NCBI RefSeq assembly: GCF_000485595.1
Contig: NW_014579779.1
Coordinates: 1 to 22,255, forward strand
DNA length: 22,255 nt
Source: Priapulus caudatus
Taxonomy: Eukaryota > Priapulida > Priapulimorpha > Priapulimorphida > Priapulidae
Direction: 5' to 3'
Made by a program: the position numbers and the translations under genes. This document shows positions 10,457 to 22,255 of the stretch, in pieces (the first letter of the stretch is position 1; each line of letters begins with the position of its first letter). Below the pieces are notes generated by a model. The model had not been told where the DNA came from. It saw nothing but the letters and a program-made list of their open reading frames with translations, and searched no databases.

Positions 10457-10673
10457 TAAATGTGTTCAAAAGTGAATCGAAATGTGTGAAGAACAGGCCT
10501 GGACAGCCTCTACGGGCACAGCTCGACTGAGCTACCCCACGGGAATTTAGCTTTGTGGTTTGTTGTTGCCATTATAAATGTATAAATAAAAATTGTAAAA
10601 TAAGTTTTGTTTAAGAAATTGCTACACTAGGTTAGCAATGAATAGCATTTCGATTCACTTTTGAACACATTTA
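10457..10673. mobile_element. MITE with 28-bp perfect inverted repeats, mariner-like TA ends
   Basis: The 28 bases at 10457-10484 (starting TAAATGTGTTCAAAAG) are exactly the reverse complement of 10646-10673. If the outer TA is the target duplication, the element is 10459-10671, which fits Tc1/mariner-type MITEs. The interior of about 160 bp has no reading frame. It does contain a palindrome, AGCTCgactGAGCT, whose minus strand resembles a tRNA A box (TAGCTCAGTCGAG). TA microsatellites flank both sides, consistent with TA-targeted insertion. Confidence 0.8.
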
Positions 10674-10927
10674 CACATGTCCGTATATATATATATATAT
10701 ATATATGTATAACATCTACTATATAATAGTGGAGGGAGCCGAAGTGTCGTTTTACGTATCTCCTCCGAAACCGTGCCGCGTGTGCTCGCGCGAATCGAGC
10801 TGGGGCCCCTTCTGGGCGTCGCGACTAGATTCCGCTACGTTAGAACGCGATTTTTCGACGTTAAAGTGACTTTTTCAGGCAATTTCCTAAAAAGTTATGT
10901 GCCCGAAGAAACTTCGGCATTCATCGG

Positions 10928-11098
10928 CGGAAACCCGCACCAACTTTTAAGATCGCAAAATCCGCATGCGCATGCAGTCCAAGCAGAGTAGGTACGTGAA
11001 TCACCTTGTGATTGACGTGCTCTTATCGCAAACCCGCAGCAAATTTTAAGATCGCCAAATCCGCATGCGCAGTCCAATCACAGCATGTGAATCACCTG
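10928..11098 (+). repeat. Two direct copies of a ~75-bp block inside the Helitron
   Basis: 10928-11008 and 11029-11098 share AAACCCGCA..AA.TTTTAAGATCGC, AAATCCGCATGCGCA, CAGTCCAA and GTGAATCACC in the same order. They differ by a few substitutions and by one extra GCATGC unit in the first copy. Confidence 0.7.
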
Positions 11099-11159
11099 CC
11101 TTACCGCAATGTGCACGGTGTGTGCGCGCGTGTGTAACATACTGTACATGTATGTAATG

Positions 11160-11490
11160 TTACCGTATGCTGTGTGTGGTGTGTTGTGTGTGTGTTGTGT
11201 TGTGTGCTGCTGTGTGTGTCGTCGTGTGTGCGTGTGTTGTGTGTCGTGTGTGTGTGTGTTGTTGCGTGTGTGTGTGCGTGTGTGTGTGCGTGTGTGTACA
11301 ACCTGTACATTGTATGATATGTATGTATGTGCTGTGTGTGTGTGTGTGTGTGAGTGCGTATGTGTGTGTGCCGTGTGTGTGTGTGCGTGTGTGTGTGCCG
11401 TGGTGTGCTGTGTGTGTGTTTTGTGTGTGTGTGTGTGTGTATGATATGTGCTGGTGTGCGTGTGCGTGTGTTGTGTGTGTGGCCGCCGTT
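11160..11490. repeat. Imperfect (GT)n microsatellite in the Helitron
   Basis: About 330 bp of GT-rich sequence with frequent TGC, GTT and CGT interruptions on the plus strand. The long reading frames over it, rich in Cys-Val or in His-Thr, are repeat artefacts. Confidence 0.85.
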
Positions 11491-11717
11491 GGTGGTGTGC
11501 TAATGTTGTAATGGGGTGCGCGTGACATTTTTAGGGACTCGTTTCGATTTTTAAGAGGGCACCCATACCACACTATATATACCCCATAAACCTTTTGAAA
11601 TTGTGTTAAACTATTAACGTGTTTTTCTTCACGGCGTTTAATGAAATGTAGCCTATACTTAAATCTGTAGATTAAAGGTTAATTAATAAGCATCTTAATT
11701 TAGGTGGACCCTTTTCA

Positions 11718-12378
11718 GACTAGCATAAGCAAGCCACACTAAGAACGACACGCACGAACGCCACACGCATCGAAACGCACGCTCACGCACACGGCACCCG
11801 CTCCGCGCACACGCACACACCAAAGTACATTGCGGCCTGCGGTGTTTAACAGCCCAATCACTGCCGCGCACAGTTGTGGAGACCGAACACCTTTAAGACA
11901 AACCCAGCGAGCATACGGCGTAGCATGTGTTTATTGTGTGTGTATGGTGTGTTGCGTGTGATGCGTGTGTGCGTGTGAGTGTGTGCATGTGGTGTGGTGT
12001 GCGTAGTTGCGTGGTGTATGTATGTATGCGTCGTGTCGTGCGTGTGCGTGTGCGTGTGTGTGGTATGNCACCTAGCATAGCAAGCCACACTAAACGCACG
12101 GCACGAACGCACGCACGAACGCACGCACGCACACCGGCACGCGCGCACACGCACACACCAAAGACATTGCGGCTGCGGTGTATAAACAGCCAATCACTGC
12201 CGCGCACAGTTGTGAGACGAAAATTTAAGACAAACCCCAACGAGATACGGCTGCAGTTGTATGTGTGTGTATGTGTGTGCGTGTGTGCGTGTGTGCGTGT
12301 GAGTGTGTGCATGTGCGTGTGCGTGTGCGTGTGCGTGTGTATGTATGTATGCGTGTGTGTGCGTGTGCGTGTGCGTGN
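11718..12378 (+). repeat. Tandem segmental duplication (~340 bp and ~305 bp copies) in the Helitron
   Basis: Copy A (about 11718-12066) and copy B (about 12071-12378) share CTAGCATA..AGCAAGCCACACTAA, ACACCAAAG..ACATTGCGG, CAATCACTGCCGCGCACAG, TTTAAGACAAACCC and a trailing GT tract. They differ by many small indels. An N lies at the end of each copy (12067 and 12378). Confidence 0.8.
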
Positions 12379-12511
12379 GGAAATACATCCTCAACTAAAA
12401 GAGAGAGATAAATGATTAAACCGCCTTCCTCAAATCATACCCCACTCAAACCCGTCTGGAGGACGGGTAATAGCTAGTATATATATATGTAGTGTGTGTG
12501 AAATTATTCAG

Positions 12512-18721
<6,210 letters not shown>

Positions 18722-18921
18722 TTACACGAACGGGGGGGGGGGGTGTTCTAGTGGTACTCACAGCTGCCGCGAGCAGATGATGCGGTTTTTTAGTGGAGCA
18801 CGAGCGCACGAACGATTGCCGCAGGTAGATGCAGTTATTTAGTGAAGCACGCTTCGATGAAGATCAGCAGATTAGATGTGCACTAGCTGTTGATCCGTGC
18901 GCTACCACGCGCGTGCTAACT

Positions 18922-19030
18922 ACGTACTAAACGTACTAAACGTACTGAACGTGATAAACCACTAAACGTACAAAACGTACAAAACGCACTAAACGTACAA
19001 ACGCACTAAACGTACTAAACGTACTAAAAC
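18922..19030 (+). repeat. 9-bp minisatellite, unit ACGTACTAA
   Basis: About 12 units with variants (ACGTACAAA, ACGCACTAA, ACGTGATAA), 200 bp beyond the kinase stop codon. It may be within the 3' untranslated region or just after it. 19031-19440 holds nothing else recognisable. Confidence 0.9.
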
Positions 19031-19446
19031 TACGCACGCGAAGCTGTGCTAACGACAGCAGCGAGTGCTTTGAGCTGTTCCCACCAAAAACACTGTTACA
19101 GCCCCGCACAAGCCCTGTAATATAAACCAATCATCGGTGAGCGGAGCCTGATCTTCACGGCGAGTGCGCCTAAACGGTAGACTTTTTTCTGCTCGCGTTA
19201 AATTGACAAGATGTACGATGTTTGAAATCGTGTATTTGCTTGCGAAATAATTCTGTATGATTACAATGTTGTCGATCGTGTTAGTGCAACGCTGCGAAAG
19301 TTGCGGTGCTGGTAGAGAGAGGCAAGGGAGAAGTCTGGGACAGTAGTGTTCACGGTGACAGTCTGCATTGACGGCAGCTGTAGCCAAACTCCACGACAGA
19401 TGGCGCTCTCGCTCATGGGTTCAATCTACCACTGTCACAAGCATAG

Positions 19447-19480
19447 AAATAGATAGACAACAATAGTTGTCTATCTATTT
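19447..19480. repeat. Perfect 15-bp palindrome with 4-base loop
   Basis: AAATAGATAGACAAC (19447-19461) is followed by AATA and its exact reverse complement (19466-19480). It is not followed by a clear T-run in the orientation of a known gene, so a terminator role is unsupported. It may be the terminus or centre of a small element. Confidence 0.75.
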
Positions 19481-19572
19481 TTATGGCCACAGAACGGGCC
19501 GCTAGAAACAGTTGCCGCTGGAAGGCAGCACATCTGCAGAGGTGAAGATTATATTAGATAGTGCACGGTATC

Positions 19573-19916
19573 GGTGATATTAGTGGTGCATATGTGAAGT
19601 GGGTGTTGATTCTTTTGTGTGGGCTCAGGCGTTATGTAATATGTTTATTGAGATTCACGGTGATATTAGTGGTGCATATGTGAAGTGGGTGTTGATTCTT
19701 TTGTGTGTGCTCAGGAGTTGTGTAATATGTTTATTGAGATTCACGGTGATATTAGTGGTGCATATGTGAAGTGGGTGTTGATTGATTCCTTTGTGTGTGC
19801 TCAGGAGTTATGTAATATGTTTATTGAGATTCACGGTGATATTAGTGGTGCATATGTGAAGTGGGTGTTTATTCTTTTGTGTGTGCTCAGGAGTTATGTA
19901 ATGCTTATTGAGATTA
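19573..19916 (+). repeat. Four-copy tandem array, unit 86-90 bp
   Basis: Units start with GGTGATATTAGTGGTGCA at 19573, 19659, 19745 and 19835. Copies are nearly identical; the third has a 4-base expansion (GATT repeated) and the last has a small deletion near its end. The unit length of 86 is not a multiple of three, so the open frame over the array is not evidence of a protein. It ends about 70 bp before the stop codon of the minus-strand transposase. Confidence 0.9.
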
Positions 19917-19985
19917 GTAAAGCTACAAAGACTCAAGTTGCAATACAAATTATGTATATGTTTATTTCTAAAACGCAGCCATTTA

Positions 19986-21165
19986 CTACAGACAGTAGGC
20001 ATTACTGGAGACAATAGCTCGCCTAAAGTTGGAAATCATGAAGCACACCTTAACAATTCTTCCACCGAGAGAAATCTTCTGATGGGGCAGGTCTCTTTTT
20101 AATATTTTAAATGTCTTGCTTAGACCAATGACCCTCTCTACATGAATCATCTTAGATGCGATACGGGTCTATCCCTATTCCTAACAACTGTCTCTGCATT
20201 AAGTTGGGATTTTCCTTTGAGCATTGACGGCGTGTTTACATACACGTCTTTACTAGCAAACAGATCCTGAACCATAATTCCTCTCTCTGACTTGATGCTG
20301 TCACCCCTGTCAAACATACCACTACTACACAGCTCAGACCTCTCAATAATTTGACGGTCACTGGCGCTACCACCATAGCTATCACTGACATAAGTAACAA
20401 GGCCGCTTGGGCTACAGCCGATCATCGTTTTTAAAGTGTTCTTGTTTTTGTACGTAAAAAATGTAACACTCTGGTCATCAACTCTACTTGGTTTGTGAAT
20501 AGGAGTCTCGGTTGCATCTAAAATAACTCTTGTGTTTGGGAACAGTTTGTTGAAATTTGTTGGCATATACGCGTCAATAGTTTCACGATCTGGCCACATG
20601 TTGATTTCGCTCAGCTGAAATTTTTTTTATCCAAGTATTAATTATGTCTGACACTGTTGACAGAGACACCTTAAACCTTATCGAAAGATACGCATCATCA
20701 AAACACTGCCTGAGTTTCATAAGTGTCATGAAGCACTGGTCTTCTGGAGAAATCAGATGACATTTGAAGCTCAAATGGTGAATGGCAGGTGCAAGTACAC
20801 TGATGAATAATTTAAAATGTATGTAGCTATCAAAACCAGTGAAATATTGTACAGCAAAATTGTCATGTTCATAAAGTTGAATGCTTTCTCGAGCATTTGA
20901 GACACTTAGAAGTGAGCACTGAGATGCCGAATCAGTCGTCTGCGAGTCCTGAGATGTCTCGACCTTCGGTGAATCCTCTTCGGGAGGGGAGTAATCAAGC
21001 TCTACTTCCTCAGCAGCCGCTGGCACATGAAGCTCTTCTGTTTCTGTAGAGTTAGCAGTGAGACGGCGCCGTTTAGCCCGGTCTTCACGAGGAGATGAAG
21101 AAAGCTGACGATCGTTGAAGGGGAAAATAGAAGAAATAGCGTCACCTTGAGTCTCTTTCTTTCGT
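19986..21165 (-). pseudogene. HTH_Tnp_4 / DDE_Tnp_4 transposase, ISL2EU-like, frameshifted
   Basis: The visible exon begins at 21165 after the acceptor TTTTTAG (minus strand) and ends with TAG at 19988-19986. An acidic, low-complexity N-terminal part is followed by a helix-turn-helix (LISPEDQCFMTLMKLRQC..STVSDIINTWI). The DDE domain has VILDATET (first Asp), FTYKNKNTLK, SDSYGGSASDRQI, GDSIKSERGI and HVERVIGLSKTF (Glu). Two one-base frame changes are needed: in the A8 run near 20625, and at CCC near 20163. The residue that is Asp in the family's (A)D(R/K)GF motif is Glu here (SERG). The product would cut and paste its own DNA. The upstream exon, which might carry a THAP or other DNA-binding domain, was not identified. 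It is probably inactive. Confidence 0.8.
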
Positions 21166-21171
21166 CTAAAA

Positions 21172-21474
21172 ATAAGACATATTTAAGAAAACGTTAATGA
21201 AAATATATTATTAAAAAAATAGGAAAGGTATGACCAGTAAGATATGACCACCATGTTAAATTGTCCTGAATTGAAATATATTGTAAGCGGGCAAATTCCA
21301 TATGCCACGCGAAAGCGATGGCGATGCGGGGAAACGCAATCGTACGTGGCGCCGCAGTGTCGGAAGACATGTCACAACAGGCTGTGAGTGGACGCTACAT
21401 CGGGCAAGCCGAGAACGCAGGAGAGTAAGCAATAGCCAAAATCAGGGCTAAGGTTTCCCCGAGTTATTGTGCAT
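21172..21474. other. Stretch without a recognised gene
   Basis: On the minus strand this should hold the intron and possibly the first exon of the DDE transposase. The one short reading frame (ATG near 21370, minus) has no motif I recognise and no good donor, so no exon is called. Confidence 0.4.
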
Positions 21475-21955
21475 TGTGACAACCTAGACACTGGCCAGAT
21501 GACCTATGACATCAGGGCCATAATCGGACTATGGAGTCCAGCCAAGTGCGGAGACACTCACACCCCACCATATTTGGTAGGCAGTGTAGCAGTCGTAGGA
21601 CTGCATTCCCCGTATTTGATATGGCCGGTTGGTCAGAGAAGAAACCTATAACGAGAGGTGACGTAGGAGAAGGAACGTGGTATAAATAGTGGAGCGCGGC
21701 CGCGCCTCGGGGTTCTTTGTAGAAGACACCGACTGAGAAAGGTGTAATTATGTTGCGTGATACGGGTACTATGTAGTTGAACGCTCTGTCTATTCGGTAG
21801 TACATTGAGACTTCATGTTTGTATGATGTAGTAAAACACTAGTGAACGCTACTTCTTGTCTTGTCTTTATCTATCTCACGTCTATTACAGAACTTTTACA
21901 ACGGTAGTGCGAATAACACGCCTACAATATAGGCATATCTCTCAATATTGCTCAT
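21475..21955 (+). mobile_element. Probable long terminal repeat of an LTR retrotransposon
   Basis: The segment starts TGTGAC and ends GCTCA (TG..CA ends). It contains a good TATA box (GGTATAAATAG, 21679-21689) about 200 bp from the start. It is followed after four bases by TGGTGGCAACGAAGG (21960-21974), which resembles a tRNA primer-binding site of Ty3/gypsy elements. The partner LTR and the coding region would lie beyond the window, so the ends cannot be confirmed. Confidence 0.4.
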
Positions 21956-21959
21956 AGCG

Positions 21960-22255
21960 TGGTGGCAACGAAGGGCTATAGCACTCGAGATCGAGCTAAT
22001 CTCAATATAACAATAATAAAACATGTAGAATGAATGCCGGTGATTCCGACATTTCGGTGACCAGCTTGCCAGTACTGGTAGCGTTAAGTGTTGGATCGTC
22101 TAGCCTGGGCTTATTGATTTCTAGGCGCCCGTCATACGTATTGTTATATTGGGTCGCGCTATACCAGGAGTTGGCACTCGTTTTAGTGATGCACGTGCTA
22201 GAAAAAAATAGCAGGGTCGTCATTACTTTTTTAAAAACCATTTAACGCATGAAAA
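21960..22255 (+). other. Possible leader region after the LTR; no gene identified
   Basis: This begins with the primer-binding-site-like TGGTGGCAACGAAGG. A 71-residue open frame from ATG 22030 to 22245 occupies the position of a gag start, but it has no recognisable capsid or nucleocapsid motif. I make no functional call. Confidence 0.25.

Larger units (their letters stand above)
10715..12477 (+). mobile_element. Non-autonomous Helitron
   Basis: The 5' end reads A|TCTACTATATAATAG at 10715, with the TC start and A at the host side. The 3' end reads CTAG|T at 12474-12478. It is preceded by a hairpin with a 7-bp stem (ACCCGTC 12450-12456, loop 12457-12461, GACGGGT 12462-12468), followed after five bases by CTAG. 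This is the Helitron end structure with insertion between A and T and no target duplication. No Rep or helicase reading frame lies inside, so mobilisation would need an enzyme in trans. The interior contains two duplications and long GT tracts. The PIF1-like gene to the left lies outside these boundaries, so it is not this element's helicase. Confidence 0.85.

Noticed and set aside
11511-11525. ATGGGGTGCGCGTGA as a possible myristoylated first exon (Met-Gly-Cys) of the kinase
   Set aside because: It lies inside the Helitron, meets a stop after four codons, and would give an implausibly short SH4 exon.
11100-11580. Long Cys/Val-rich (+) and His/Thr-rich (-) reading frames
   Set aside because: They are translations of GT/AC repeats with no start context or domain; the same pattern recurs at 11860-12415 and 17000-17360.
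19049-19387. 112-residue minus-strand reading frame
   Set aside because: No recognisable motif, and part of it overlaps the region after the minisatellite; nothing beyond length supports it.
19447-19480. Palindrome as a transcription terminator
   Set aside because: Intrinsic terminators of this kind are bacterial; the setting is a eukaryotic genome and no T-run follows in the right place.
19685-20017. 110-residue plus-strand reading frame with internal protein repeats
   Set aside because: It is produced by the 86-90 bp tandem array; the unit length is not a multiple of three, so only part of the frame is preserved.

Overview
The window looks like draft genomic DNA from an animal, probably an invertebrate of an early-branching lineage (sponge or cnidarian grade). 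This is an inference from three things: an intron-rich Src-family kinase gene with GT-AG introns, transposon types common in such genomes (P-type, Helitron, DDE_Tnp_4), and abundant microsatellites and N positions. The exact clade cannot be read from the sequence.

Layout, left to right. (1) About 1-1215 holds three diverged copies of a repeat of roughly 350-430 bp; 1216-2178 has no recognisable gene. (2) 2179-6433 (+) is an eight-exon P-element/THAP9-type transposase whose N-terminus resembles an RFX-like winged helix instead of a THAP finger. (3) 6548-6674 is a small inverted-repeat element. (4) 6716-10117 (-) converges on the transposase and encodes a PIF1-like helicase with a long unknown region and a C-terminal PHD finger. 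It is interrupted by three in-frame TGA codons and one frame change. (5) 10457-10673 is a 28-bp-TIR MITE. (6) 10715-12477 is a non-autonomous Helitron with TC start, 3' hairpin and CTAG end; it stops 34 bp before the first visible kinase exon. (7) 12512-18721 (+) is the host gene: SH3, SH2, tyrosine kinase and regulatory tail, in 11 visible exons. Its first exon (SH4/unique region) is not seen. The introns hold a hAT-like MITE, a fold-back repeat, AC/GT microsatellites and a long GA tract. (8) 18922-19030 is a 9-bp minisatellite and 19573-19916 an 86-bp tandem array. (9) 19986-21165 (-) is a decayed HTH_Tnp_4/DDE_Tnp_4 transposase, ISL2EU-like. (10) 21475-21955 resembles an LTR followed by a primer-binding-site-like sequence at 21960.

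Only the kinase is likely to be a resident gene; nearly everything else is mobile DNA or its debris. The most interesting candidate is the pair in 2179-10117: a winged-helix P-type transposase facing a PIF1-helicase/PHD gene with a 282-bp gap. They could be two genes of one large, little-described transposon, or two unrelated insertions. Single-base indels occur in the host kinase as well as in the transposons, so part of the apparent damage may be assembly error. The three TGA codons are substitutions and do not fit that explanation.
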